Of a stretch of 60,964 nt of DNA, positions 33,949-43,620 are shown in pieces; positions within the stretch are counted from its first letter, which is position 1; every line of letters starts with the position of its first letter. The translations under genes and the position numbers were made by a program. The notes beneath the pieces are model-generated. The model saw only the letters and a list, made by a program, of their open reading frames with translations. It did not search any database and was not told where the DNA came from. The stretch comes from an uncultured Burkholderiales bacterium. GTDB lineage: Bacteria; Pseudomonadota; Gammaproteobacteria; Burkholderiales; Burkholderiaceae_C. The stretch covers positions 1 through 60,964 of the forward strand of contig CAIQHG010000054.1 in NCBI GenBank assembly GCA_903871545.1, written 5' to 3'.

Positions 33949-35973
33949 TTAACGAGTTATTTTACGAATTAAATTATTTCCCCAATCCGCAACATACAAA
34001 TTACCAGCACTATCTATTGCTATCCCCGATGGATAATAAAAGCTAGCAGATGTCCCTCCCCCGTCCTTGAAGCCTTGGGCGCCGCTTCCAGCAAATGTAG
34101 TCATAACTCCAGTTGAAGTAACTTTTGCAATTAAATTATTATCTGAAATCCCTAGGTAAAGATTACCTGAGCTTTCTAAAACAAGTCCTCCATAGCCGCC
34201 CGCGTAAGCACAACCTGGAAAAACTGAACATGCAGGATAGTTAGATAATGAAGATACTACGCCGTTAGAAGTCATTTTGATTATTGAGTTAGCTGCTGAA
34301 CTAGCAACATAGACATTGCCTAAGCTATCTACTGCGATACCATCAGGACTATTAAGCCCAACACCTAGGGTCGACACAACACCAGTCTTCGTTATTTTCC
34401 GGATTAGATTGCTGCCCCATGAGGCTACATATAAGTTGCCAGATGAGTCTACCGCTAAGTCGAGAGGATAATTGAAACTCGCAGAAGTCCCCACTCCATC
34501 TGCGCTGCCAACTGCACCACTTCCTGCTAATGTTGAGACTTGGCCTTGGGGCGTTATTTGGCGTATTAAATGATTGCCATGATCAGCAACGTAGACATTA
34601 CCTGCAGTGTCTACTTTAAGGCCAGTAGGACCGTTGAAACTAGCAGATGTTCCTGCTCCGTCAGCTCTCCCAGACACCCCACTTCCGGCCATTGTTGTTG
34701 TAACTCCGGCGGGGGTTACTTTACGAATTACGTTATTTCCGTAATCCGCTACATACACATTCCCAGACGTGTCTACTGCTATGGCTCTGGGCTCTTTAAA
34801 AGTAGCAGCTGTTCCAGTTCCGTTATCACTACCCGACAAACCACTGCCTGCAATTGTTGTGACGGTTACATTAGAAGTTGCAATTGTCGTAGTAGTGGTA
34901 GTTGAAAGAACTGTTGATGTTGATGTTGATGTTGATGTTGATGTTGATGTTGATGTTGATGTTGATGTTGATGAGGTGGTAGTTGTCACGGCAGCAATAC
35001 AAGTCACGTTTACTTCAGAGACCGGTGAATTGATAGTTCCAGAACCGTTGCTAACTGAGCAAGTTTGTCCAGGTGGTTGGGTGCCAACTGTAACGTTGTA
35101 ACTTGAACCGCTCTTAACAGTAAATCCAAATGTACCGTTATTGGATAGTATTTGTGATTGAGCTCCGTTGACTAGGCCAACCAAGCCATTAATCGCAAGT
35201 CCACTTAATTGGCCTTTAACTGCAGTCATTCCTGTTGTAGGACTGTTAACCCAGAAACCAACTCCGTTTTGCAATAATTTATTATTATCCTCAAAGCTTT
35301 TGTAACCGTTTGTCGAAATAAAACTCGATAAAGTGTTCGAGTTGTACAGAGAGGGAGAGAAAAAATACCAAGAACTTTTTGCAGAGTCCCAGGCCCAAAT
35401 GCTTGTGACGTTTGTTGAAGTGTGGCCTGGATCAGGCGAAGTTGAGCTTAGTGAGTTATTGAACGCAATCGGATAAATAGCGTCTCCAATTGCAATTAAA
35501 TTCCAACCAGAGAGAAGAGAGGTTGCACTTGAGGGTGAGAAATTCGTGTAACTGAAGTTGCTTGTTGTTGAGGGGAGACTAAATGAAGATTTTGAATTAA
35601 CCCAATAACCCTCACCGGGATAGATTGTTGTTAAAAATTCGTAACCATTTGTTGCGGCGTAGCTTTGCCCGCCATCTGCTTGAGCGGGGGTGTAAAAAGC
35701 CCAGGTACTTTTTGCAGCGTTCCATTTCCAGACTGACGTAATATCGTTTGAACTCCCTAGTGCGTTGGCTACTAACATAGGGCTGTTAGTTCCATTGCCT
35801 AGCAAATTCCAGCCAACGCTTAGAGAAACGACACTCGATTTGCTCTGCGCCTGGGTTAGTCCGGTAACCTTAAAAAATAAAGCTAAAAACGCTAAGACAA
35901 TGATTGATAGTCTTAAAGAAACTCTAATTACGTTTTTGTGTTTTAAATTCACCGCTTTATTTCCGGTTATCAA
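33949..35973 (-). CDS. Exported protein: WNLLGNG module plus NHL beta-propeller
   Basis: 674 residues. The N-terminal export signal covers about 14-43. Residues 53-243 form the two-part module shared with two other proteins here: VGWNLLGNG...SVWKWN...WAFYTP...GYEFLTTI..GEGYWVN, then GWNLIAIGD...SIWAWDS...FFSPS...VGFWVN. Residues 254-325 match the domain following the module in the 745-aa protein (GQTCSVSNGSGT). A (Ser-Thr)10 linker at about 335-354 leads to NHL repeats (about 370-674; IAVDTSGNVYVADYGNNVIR and similar), a propeller used for binding. It is secreted or surface-exposed by inference. Divergent from the 1670-aa gene. Confidence 0.82.
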   Translation of the reverse strand: MITGNKAVNLKHKNVIRVSLRLSIIVLAFLALFFKVTGLTQAQSKSSVVSLSVGWNLLGNGTNSPMLVANALGSSNDITSVWKWNAAKSTWAFYTPAQADGGQSYAATNGYEFLTTIYPGEGYWVNSKSSFSLPSTTSNFSYTNFSPSSATSLLSGWNLIAIGDAIYPIAFNNSLSSTSPDPGHTSTNVTSIWAWDSAKSSWYFFSPSLYNSNTLSSFISTNGYKSFEDNNKLLQNGVGFWVNSPTTGMTAVKGQLSGLAINGLVGLVNGAQSQILSNNGTFGFTVKSGSSYNVTVGTQPPGQTCSVSNGSGTINSPVSEVNVTCIAAVTTTTSSTSTSTSTSTSTSTSTSTSTVLSTTTTTTIATSNVTVTTIAGSGLSGSDNGTGTAATFKEPRAIAVDTSGNVYVADYGNNVIRKVTPAGVTTTMAGSGVSGRADGAGTSASFNGPTGLKVDTAGNVYVADHGNHLIRQITPQGQVSTLAGSGAVGSADGVGTSASFNYPLDLAVDSSGNLYVASWGSNLIRKITKTGVVSTLGVGLNSPDGIAVDSLGNVYVASSAANSIIKMTSNGVVSSLSNYPACSVFPGCAYAGGYGGLVLESSGNLYLGISDNNLIAKVTSTGVMTTFAGSGAQGFKDGGGTSASFYYPSGIAIDSAGNLYVADWGNNLIRKITR
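34912..34971 (-). repeat. (TGTTGA)10 hexanucleotide repeat
   Basis: Ten perfect tandem copies of TGTTGA (TCAACA on the coding strand) encode the Ser-Thr linker between the N-terminal domains and the NHL propeller. Copy-number change would lengthen or shorten the linker in frame. Confidence 0.95.
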
Positions 35974-36310
35974 TTACTGTCTAAATGTACCGCAAGTCCT
36001 TGATGAAACAACCTTAACGAATTATTTTTAAGTAATTGATCAAAATTGTTAGATTACATGTCAAATACTTTTTTGAAAATATAATCAAATTTTAACAACT
36101 GATTATTATTTTTTCGAGGATTTCAATTACCATGCTTTGTACTTCTAAATTACTATTTTTAGTGCTCTTTGAACATTATAATTAAAACCATTAAAGCTTT
36201 CATAATTAAAAAATTATTCGCAGTTAATAGTATATGCTTTAAAATGATTATGAATTTAAAACCCGTTACAGGCATAAACACCTTTTAAACTTGAATTTCA
36301 ACTGTCTTAT
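35974..36310. other. AT-rich divergent promoter region of two exported-protein genes
   Basis: Separates the divergent 674-aa and 1670-aa genes and should hold both promoters. Very AT-rich; I see no FNR box, only isolated half-sites such as TTGATCAA at about 36038. Confidence 0.45.
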
Positions 36311-39300
36311 ATGACCACTAAGCTTGCGAAAATCTTTCTTTTCCTTCTTTTTGTATTAAGCTTTTCTCGATCAGGATTAGCGCTAGCTGATGAATATAAA
36401 TTACAAAATAAACCCAATTATCACAAACGCTCTGCATTAATTGCGGATTGGCGAGCTTTAAGTTTAAAAGATGAAAATGGCCGAATTTCACCTGACGCAC
36501 TGATTAAAGGGGCGCAACACAAGCAGGCTATTATTGACGCCAGCCACGCCCACCCCTTCTCCCACAAAGCTGGAACAAGTCCTACAAGCTGGACCGAATT
36601 AGGGCCCAACAACATCGGTGGTGCAATTCGAAGTTTAGCAATAAACCCGAAAAATGCAGATCAAATATGGATTGGAACTGCAGGCGGGGGAATTTGGACA
36701 ACTACCAACGCAACAACGCTAGCTAAATGGACACCCGTAAACGATAAATTGCCTAAGTTGGTTTATACATCAATTGCTGTCAATCCTTCAGATCCCAATA
36801 TACTATATGCCGGCACTGGAGTATGTAATTCAAACCTATCAAGCGACTCCATTACGGGGGTTGGGATTTTGAAATCAGTAGATAACGGCAAAACATGGGC
36901 GCTATTGCAAGCTACTGTGCCAGACCCAAATGATGCCGTGACCTCTTGGTCATGCGTTAACAAAGTAGTTATAAATCCAAACAACACCTCTGTGCTTTTA
37001 TCTGCTAACCAAGGTCCTTTTAGTAACGTTGGCGGGTTAATGAGGTCATCTGATGGCGGGGAAACTTGGACTAACACAACCCTACCGACGTCTTCATCCA
37101 ATGGCCAATCATTAGGGCCAGTGATATCTGCCATGGATGTAGCGATTGATCCTAACAACGTAAATCGTGCCTTGATTGGAGGAAATCAGGGGGATGTAGC
37201 CTACAGTGTTGATGGGGGAATAACTTGGAACATAGTAAGCCTAACAACGGGGGCACAAAGCGTCAAGTTGGCTTATTCAAAGTCAACTCCTAATTTGGTT
37301 TACGCGTCTGTAGATAAAAATAATGGTGAGATTTATGCATCTACCGATGGAGGTATCACCTGGACCTTCAAATCTAACTCGAAACATCTGTCTCAGGGTT
37401 TCAATGCGAATGCCATTTGGGCCGATCCAGTAAATAAAAACCGGGTAGTTGTTGCGGGGATGGATATTTTTATCTCGACTGACGCAGGATCCACATCGTC
37501 TGCGATCTCCACTTGGTACTATCAGCCTGCTTCTCCCCACGCTGATCATCACGATCTCATCAGCGATCCTAACTATAACGGCACAACCAATTTACGTGTT
37601 TACGACATTAATGACGGTGGGGTGTACGTAACTTCTAATATTTCAAAAGCCAATGCAAACGATACCAACAATAGCTGGACTTTTTTAAATAATGGTCTAG
37701 GGGTAACTCAGTTTTACAGCGGAGCTGGTCGTACTGGAGGAAAACTTATCGGAGGGGCTCAGGATAATGGTTCCTTAATTTATAGCGGAAGTAACAACGC
37801 ATGGAATAATATTTACGGAGGTGATGGCGGATTTTCAGCGGTCGACAGCGCAGACCCCAATTATTTATACGGCGAGTATGTTTACACTGAAATCTTTCAG
37901 CTCAACAACGGAGGTGCTGGTGCTAGTAATGGTGCAAGTGCTTTGGGGGATCCAGCAGCAAAATCTATTTGCCAGGGCATAGCTGATGGGGGTAAAGGTT
38001 GTGGGGGAAATGAGCAATCTAATTTTATTTCTCCTTTCATCATAGATCCTAACAATAACAACCGAATCTTGGCAGGCGGAGCATCGCTTTGGGTTAGCAA
38101 CAACATAAAAAACGCTACGCCTACTTGGGCCGCAATTAAACCGCCTTCAACGATTACTGGAAATCCCATAAGTTCCATCGCAGTTGCACAGGGCAACTCC
38201 AACATTATTTGGGTTGGTCACAACAACGGCGAAATCTACAGGACATCTAACGGTACTTCTAGTAGCCCCACTTGGACCATGGTTTCCTCATCCATGACCC
38301 CAGCTCGTTACAACACCAGGATTTTTATTGTTCCTGGCACTCCTAACGTTGTCTATGCAACCTTTGGCGGATTTTCAGCGGGTAATGTTTTACGTACAGC
38401 TGACAACGGTGCTTCCTGGTACTCCATAAGCTCTGGCTTGCCCAAGGTACCGATGAGATCAATTACGGCTAACCCGACTAATCCAAGTTGGCTGTATTTA
38501 GGAAGTGAAATCGGTATATTTACCAGCGAAGATGGAGGACTTACCTGGAGCACCTCTAATGAAGGCCCTGCTACAGTTTCAGTTGATGAATTATTCTGGT
38601 TGGACAACACAACTTTAGCCGCAGCCACCTATGGAAGGGGAATGTTCAAAACCTCTATCATCACTGCGGTTGCACCCTCTGTTCCAAGCGCACCAACTAT
38701 TGGGGTTGCTACGCCTAGCAACGCCTCTGCTGATGTGAGCTTTACTACTTCTGGTGACGGTCAAGCCTCTAGCTTTTACACTGTAACTTCGGCTCCAGGA
38801 AATATCACTGCAACTGGCTACAACAGCCCGATTACTGTTCCCGGCTTGAACAACGGTACATCGTATACCTTCACTGTCACTGCCACTAACTCAAGTGGAT
38901 CTGGACCTGCATCAAGCCAAAGTAACGCCGTAGTACCAACCACCACTACACCCTCTGCACCCTCAGTACCCACTATTGCTTCAGTCTCTCAATCTATGGG
39001 CGCGTCCTATCTTACATCTAGCGCAATCGTTAAGATAAATCCATCTGTTTTCTCTGGCGGCAGTCCCATTTCTGGTTACACAGTAACTACCTCACCTTAT
39101 GGGCTGGACACAGATGCGGGTAGTTTGAAACTCACGCATACTATAAATTATCTAATTAATGCCAGTAGTACATTCTCCGTAACTGCAACCAATGCTATCG
39201 GGACCAGTCAAGCCTCTAGTGCCGTATCGGCTACTAACCAAGCCTCTGACTCAAGCGCAGTTGTATCAACTGTTACGCCAAAAGCAGCCCAATCTGCCTT

Positions 39301-41323
39301 CTCTTATACAAGTCTGGTTAGTCCTTCAAGCGCGGATTCATCTAGCTTATCTTCAGCTCCTCCCATACCAGGCACTAGTGTTCCCCAACCTCCAACTGTA
39401 GGTACAGCCATTAATGCCGGACTTTCCTCGGCCAAGCTCCATTTTACAGCCCCTACTCTAACTGGGGGAAGTCCAATTCTGTACTATATAGTAACGGCTT
39501 ATCCTGATGTCAATGAGGCCGAAAATACATTACCTCCTTTGAAGGCACAGGGACCCGCCTCCCCAATCAAAGTTGATGGCCTAAAGTTTGGTACCTCCTA
39601 CACATTCAGTGTTGTAGCGGTAAACGCAGTTGGTCCCAGCGACCCATCTGATTTGTCTAATGCTGTTGATAATTTGGCACCGCCTTCCGCACCTGAACAA
39701 CCTTCTGCTGTTTTTGGTACTCCAGGAAATACTAAAACCACAGTAGGTTTTATGCCGGGCAATAGCAACAATAGTCCCATCACAAGATATACAGTCACTG
39801 CTAACTCTACCGATAAAGTGGCCGTAACCGCAACGGGCACTAGCAGTCCTATTATTGTCACGGGGCTCACAAACGGAGTGGCCTATACATTTACTGTCGT
39901 CGCCACCAATGCGGTAGGAGATGGAGAACCTTCTGCTCCTTCTGAGGCCGTTACACCTTCCTCAACGGTACCTCCTGGACTCCCTGTTGATTTAGTAGTT
40001 GGCAATAATCTAATCGGCAACAGCTCCGCGCCTATGGACGTTACAAGTGTATTTGGAGATCCAAATAAAGTTGATTCTGTGTGGCGTTGGCTATCAGACT
40101 CTCAGTCGTGGGCGTATTACAGCCCGGTTCCAGCCAATATGGCAACTGCTGCAATTAATGGCTATCCCTCTTTTTCAGCAGTCAATAGCGGGGAGTCAAT
40201 TTGGGTCAAAGCGAAAAGTGCTTTTACCGCAGTCTTGCCTCAGGGGGATGAGACTTTAGCAATCGCTTTCCAACAAAACGAAATGAGTGATGGTCTTCCT
40301 AGCGGATGGAGTTTTATTTCAATTACCGATAATGATGTCACGAATCCTCAGGCTTTTAACATCAAGGTTGGGGATCCTTCATTTAACATAGATGCTGATT
40401 CAGCAACCAACATAACAAGTCTATGGAGCTGGAACCCTTCTTCTAGCAAGTGGTATTACTACGCCCCCGACAAATATTATGCCGGTACGTTAGCCCAAAC
40501 GATTTCAGACTCTGGTTACTTAGATTTCACAACCACAGGCCAAAAACTCAATGCAGGTATTGGTTTCTGGGTTTGTAATGATCCTTGCACTGGAACTACG
40601 CCCCCAATACCCGATTTGAATGTTCAAGATACTGCATCGACAAGCACAACTATTGCGATCAATGCTCCGCCTGCAATTACGACAGCTAACGACTTCAATT
40701 TGGCTGATAACGGAGCATCAACGGACATAGTGATTAAAGATCTAAGCGTGAGCGTTGCAAAAGGTTGGAACTTGCTAGGTAACGGTATTGTTCAGACCTA
40801 TACAGCTAGCACGCCTGTGGCAAGTTTGTTTGGGGATAGCAACAAAGTCACTTCTGTGTGGAAATGGAACTCTGATTCCCGTTCATGGGCCTTTTATTCT
40901 CCAACGCTCACCACCTTAGACCTCGCATTGTATGCCTCTCAAAATGGTTATGAAGTCTTAAGCCTGATTAATGCAGGAGACGGTTTTTGGGTTAACGCTA
41001 AGGCAGCGTTCACTTATTCGCTCCCCGGGGGTTTTGGCATCACATCCGACAGTTATGGTCCGGACGGAGTGAATGCACTTAATAGCTCTTGGAATATGAT
41101 TTCAATTGGAGATAGCAAATCCATAAAAGACTTTAATGCAGCCCAAACTCCTATCAGCATGATATCAATGTGGGCTTGGGATAGCGCTACGGGGAATTGG
41201 CAATTTTATGCGCCCTCATTAGACACCAACGGAACACTCAACACATATCTGCAATCGCAGGGGTTTGAAGCTTTCAACTCCACAGTTGCTCCAAGCGTAG
41301 GATTTTGGGTAAACGTACCTTAG
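36311..41323 (+). CDS. Giant exported protein: Asp-box propeller, FN3 domains, two WNLLGNG modules
   Basis: 1670 residues. A signal peptide (about 1-26) precedes a sortilin/sialidase-like beta-propeller (about 90-785) with Asp-box turns SDGGETW, VDGGITW, TDGGITW, DNGASW and EDGGLTW. Fibronectin-III-like domains follow (about 786-1215; SYTFTVTATNSSGSGP, YTFTVVATNAVGDGEP). Two copies of the two-part module (about 1226-1428 and 1478-1670) end the protein. The final residues VGFWVNVP close the second copy, so there is no room for an LPxTG-like or PEP-CTERM sorting tag. The propeller type occurs in glycan-binding and peptidase-associated proteins; the role is probably surface adhesion (inference). 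Confidence 0.82.
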   Translation: MTTKLAKIFLFLLFVLSFSRSGLALADEYKLQNKPNYHKRSALIADWRALSLKDENGRISPDALIKGAQHKQAIIDASHAHPFSHKAGTSPTSWTELGPNNIGGAIRSLAINPKNADQIWIGTAGGGIWTTTNATTLAKWTPVNDKLPKLVYTSIAVNPSDPNILYAGTGVCNSNLSSDSITGVGILKSVDNGKTWALLQATVPDPNDAVTSWSCVNKVVINPNNTSVLLSANQGPFSNVGGLMRSSDGGETWTNTTLPTSSSNGQSLGPVISAMDVAIDPNNVNRALIGGNQGDVAYSVDGGITWNIVSLTTGAQSVKLAYSKSTPNLVYASVDKNNGEIYASTDGGITWTFKSNSKHLSQGFNANAIWADPVNKNRVVVAGMDIFISTDAGSTSSAISTWYYQPASPHADHHDLISDPNYNGTTNLRVYDINDGGVYVTSNISKANANDTNNSWTFLNNGLGVTQFYSGAGRTGGKLIGGAQDNGSLIYSGSNNAWNNIYGGDGGFSAVDSADPNYLYGEYVYTEIFQLNNGGAGASNGASALGDPAAKSICQGIADGGKGCGGNEQSNFISPFIIDPNNNNRILAGGASLWVSNNIKNATPTWAAIKPPSTITGNPISSIAVAQGNSNIIWVGHNNGEIYRTSNGTSSSPTWTMVSSSMTPARYNTRIFIVPGTPNVVYATFGGFSAGNVLRTADNGASWYSISSGLPKVPMRSITANPTNPSWLYLGSEIGIFTSEDGGLTWSTSNEGPATVSVDELFWLDNTTLAAATYGRGMFKTSIITAVAPSVPSAPTIGVATPSNASADVSFTTSGDGQASSFYTVTSAPGNITATGYNSPITVPGLNNGTSYTFTVTATNSSGSGPASSQSNAVVPTTTTPSAPSVPTIASVSQSMGASYLTSSAIVKINPSVFSGGSPISGYTVTTSPYGLDTDAGSLKLTHTINYLINASSTFSVTATNAIGTSQASSAVSATNQASDSSAVVSTVTPKAAQSAFSYTSLVSPSSADSSSLSSAPPIPGTSVPQPPTVGTAINAGLSSAKLHFTAPTLTGGSPILYYIVTAYPDVNEAENTLPPLKAQGPASPIKVDGLKFGTSYTFSVVAVNAVGPSDPSDLSNAVDNLAPPSAPEQPSAVFGTPGNTKTTVGFMPGNSNNSPITRYTVTANSTDKVAVTATGTSSPIIVTGLTNGVAYTFTVVATNAVGDGEPSAPSEAVTPSSTVPPGLPVDLVVGNNLIGNSSAPMDVTSVFGDPNKVDSVWRWLSDSQSWAYYSPVPANMATAAINGYPSFSAVNSGESIWVKAKSAFTAVLPQGDETLAIAFQQNEMSDGLPSGWSFISITDNDVTNPQAFNIKVGDPSFNIDADSATNITSLWSWNPSSSKWYYYAPDKYYAGTLAQTISDSGYLDFTTTGQKLNAGIGFWVCNDPCTGTTPPIPDLNVQDTASTSTTIAINAPPAITTANDFNLADNGASTDIVIKDLSVSVAKGWNLLGNGIVQTYTASTPVASLFGDSNKVTSVWKWNSDSRSWAFYSPTLTTLDLALYASQNGYEVLSLINAGDGFWVNAKAAFTYSLPGGFGITSDSYGPDGVNALNSSWNMISIGDSKSIKDFNAAQTPISMISMWAWDSATGNWQFYAPSLDTNGTLNTYLQSQGFEAFNSTVAPSVGFWVNVP

Positions 41324-41559
41324 TTGTAACACTTTAAATTTCAGCAGATATATGAGTTGACTTTGGACAATAGTTCTGAATTTATATTTAATCCACGTAA
41401 GTTAGATTCTATTCATATAAAAAAACCAGTCCGTCTGTTGCAACACTTAATTAATTAGCAAATCAACTAGACAAAATGTATTTACCTGCCAACCTATGAT
41501 GGCGTGGGTTAAGCTTGGTTTTTAACTTAAGCTCAGAGCCAAAATTTAGGAGGCAATTC

Positions 41560-42075
41560 ATGCCAAACTTTAACAAATTCGTCGGTTTGGATGCTCACAA
41601 ATCGAGCTCCAAATTGAAAACCTAAATTTAAAAACTCAAGTTTTACTAAAATTATAAGAAAATTAATTTTGTAGGTTCGATCAATTACTGCGGGAAACGA
41701 GTTGAGTCGGTGACGAAACAAATTGAGGTCTGCTTACCAGAGTCAGTGTGTTGGCCAGTCATTGAGTCCTTGATGGCGCTCAAAGGAATTGATTTAATCA
41801 CTGCAGCAACCATCATGGCTGAAATTGGGGGCCTCACTCGCTTTAATAGCGCACCTAAATTTGGGTTAGTTCCAAGCGAACACTTCAGTGGATCAAGCGC
41901 TAGAAGAGGCGGCATCACAAAAACTGGCAATAGCCATGTCAGGCGAGTTCTAGTGGAAATAGCTTGGACATACCGCTTCCCCGCAAGAACGACGGCTTAC
42001 TCTCAAAAAAGAGCGAATGCTAGAAGTGAAGCGGTACAGGAAATATCTTGGAATGCACAAAAACGTTTGTGTTAA
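41560..42075 (+). pseudogene. IS110-family transposase, internally deleted
   Basis: The start (RBS TAGGAGG at 41547-41553, ATG 41560) encodes MPNFNKFVGLDAHKSS, the first strand of the DEDD catalytic domain, but stops at 41625. The frame resumes by about 41671 (VGSINYCGKRVESV) and runs to 42075 with the C-terminal Transposase_20 domain: LMALKGIDLITAATIMAEIG, SEHFSGSSARRGGITKTGNS, VRRVLVEIAWTYRFPAR. The middle, including most catalytic acidic residues, is missing, and a few residues before GLVPSEH are also lost. Not functional alone. Confidence 0.85.
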
Positions 42076-42452
42076 GGATACTAGGAACTTAACGCCAACG
42101 GCAAGATGAGGGTGCAAACCTGCACTGAGATTTCAAGGGAATTGGCTGGTTTCGTTTGGGCGATCGGGCAAGCAGTGCCTCTCAAACAATCAGTAAACGC
42201 TCAATAAAGGAATTCAAACGCAAAGATGGACTAAGAGAGAGGCAGTCACGACGGAGAGAACCCTCGGATTAACTATGTGGTAACTGACATGCTAGATTGA
42301 CTCTCTAAACTAGAGAAAGACGCTCCACAACGATTCTTTGTTATGCGGTAGCCAAGCACCGCGCATATGAGACTGATCAAACGTCGTAGTGAGTCTGCTA
42401 TGCTCTTAGTCCATTTAAAATCAGAGAAAGTCAAACACGTTTAATTGGTGGC
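42076..42452 (+). ncRNA. Candidate bridge-RNA region of the IS110/IS1111 remnant
   Basis: About 375 bases between the transposase stop and the right inverted repeat have no reading frame yet look less AT-rich than their surroundings and keep the phase and position where IS1111-group elements encode their bridge RNA. It is inferred only from position and composition; no loop pairing was established. Confidence 0.3.
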
Positions 42453-42461
42453 GTTGACAGG

Positions 42462-42814
42462 TCAATACATATGAATTAATCAAAGCCAAACTAAAAATGG
42501 AACTTTATAAGTTTAATAAATATTATGAAATTGCTCTTACTCAACTGCTCTGGAGACCGCTTAGGTCTGAGAAATAAGTGTTAGATCGACTTTAGCACTA
42601 ACTAGTTTAAAATTAATTCATCGATATAATATTACATTTTCTATATGTATCCTAGCGAACAATATTAAAGGCTTTTACTAAAGCACACTCACCAGGTTGG
42701 TAGAGCAGAACTCAAAGGATAGAAAAAATCCTAGCCCTAGTTAGAAGCTACTCCATAGTTATCTTGATAAAAAGAGATTTCCTTCGTTCTTAGTCACACT
42801 TGTTAGGGCCTCTT
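42462..42814. other. Gene-free leader of the second FNR-type gene
   Basis: No open frame. A tRNA-D-arm-like string (GGTTGGTAGAGCAGAAC, near 42696) stands alone without acceptor or T-arm. The promoter of the FNR-type gene should be near the 3' end. Confidence 0.4.
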
Positions 42815-43552
42815 ATGGACATGCGAATTAAAACATCCTCTGATTTAAACATAGCTTGCAGCAAATGCCTGCAGTATTCGCAGTGCATGCCACAGGGTCT
42901 GAATGATTATGAGAAACAACGAATCGACACACTGGTAAGTCAAAGGGTAAGAATAAAAAAGGACAGCGACTTACATCGCCTCAATTACGGCGAAAAAGCA
43001 TTATTCATTTTGAGAGCTGGTTTCTTCAAAACTGTAATATCCCAACATGACGGACGCGATCAAGTAGTGGGCTTTCACATGTCCGGCGATAGCATTGGCC
43101 TGGGGGTAGAGCAAAATATCGAAAATAATAGCAAGATAACCGCACTGGAGGACTCCGTAGTTTGCATCGTTCCCTTTACCAAAATAGAAGAGGTCGCTAA
43201 TCCTAGTAATTTATTGCATTCACACGTCCGTCATCTGTTTAGAACAGAAATCAAGCGAGAAAACTCAGTTATGCTTTTTTTGGGCAGTATGAACTCTGAG
43301 GAAAGAGTGGCCACTTTTTTACTCAATTTAAGTGCCAATCATGAGTCTAGGGGGTTCTCTGGAACAAATATTAATTTAAAAATGAGCCGCTACGATATTG
43401 CAAGCTACTTGGGCATCAAGCACGAGACTGTCAGTCGAACCTTAGCTAAATTCATAAAAGGTAATTTAATAAATCTAAACTTACGCTTTTTGAAAATACT
43501 AAATTTCAAGGCCCTACACTCAATAGCCAACGACGGAATATTAGTAAGTTAA
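42815..43552 (+). CDS. FNR-type oxygen-sensing regulator (second paralog)
   Basis: 245 aa from ATG 42815; a TTG at 42800 is also open. N-terminal cysteines C15, C18, C24 (CX2CX5C) and central C117 are the four [4Fe-4S] ligands of FNR. The helix-turn-helix has HETVSR, the residues that read TTGAT in FNR, so it should bind the same boxes as the canonical FNR at 56064. The effector beta-roll is more diverged (SDLHRLNYGEKALFILRAGF lacks the usual glycines) and the dimer helix keeps RENSVMLFLGSMNSEERV. Located in the accessory region beside the IS remnant. Confidence 0.88.
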   Translation: MDMRIKTSSDLNIACSKCLQYSQCMPQGLNDYEKQRIDTLVSQRVRIKKDSDLHRLNYGEKALFILRAGFFKTVISQHDGRDQVVGFHMSGDSIGLGVEQNIENNSKITALEDSVVCIVPFTKIEEVANPSNLLHSHVRHLFRTEIKRENSVMLFLGSMNSEERVATFLLNLSANHESRGFSGTNINLKMSRYDIASYLGIKHETVSRTLAKFIKGNLINLNLRFLKILNFKALHSIANDGILVS

Positions 43553-43620
43553 TCAAAAAAATGCTTTAGTCCATCAGACAGGCATATAGATTGAACTCAC
43601 CGCTTCTCAAAAATAATCGA

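Larger units (their letters stand above)
41485..42461 (+). mobile_element. Decayed IS110/IS1111-type insertion element
   Basis: It contains the deleted transposase (41560-42075) and a non-coding 3' flank. CCTGCCAAC (41485-41493) and GTTGACAGG (42453-42461) form a candidate subterminal inverted repeat, 8 of 9 matching, which is the arrangement of the IS1111 group. Exact ends are not determined. Confidence 0.5.

Noticed and set aside
34769..35101. Plus-strand frame with a Val-Asp repeat opposite the NHL protein
   Set aside because: It is the antisense reading of the (TGTTGA) repeat and lies within a clear gene with a signal peptide and NHL repeats.
42680..42730. tRNA-like D-arm string GGTTGGTAGAGCAGAAC, with a similar TTGGTAGCGCAGAACT near 31979
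   Set aside because: No anticodon arm, T-arm or acceptor stem can be folded around either copy; chance or old remnants.
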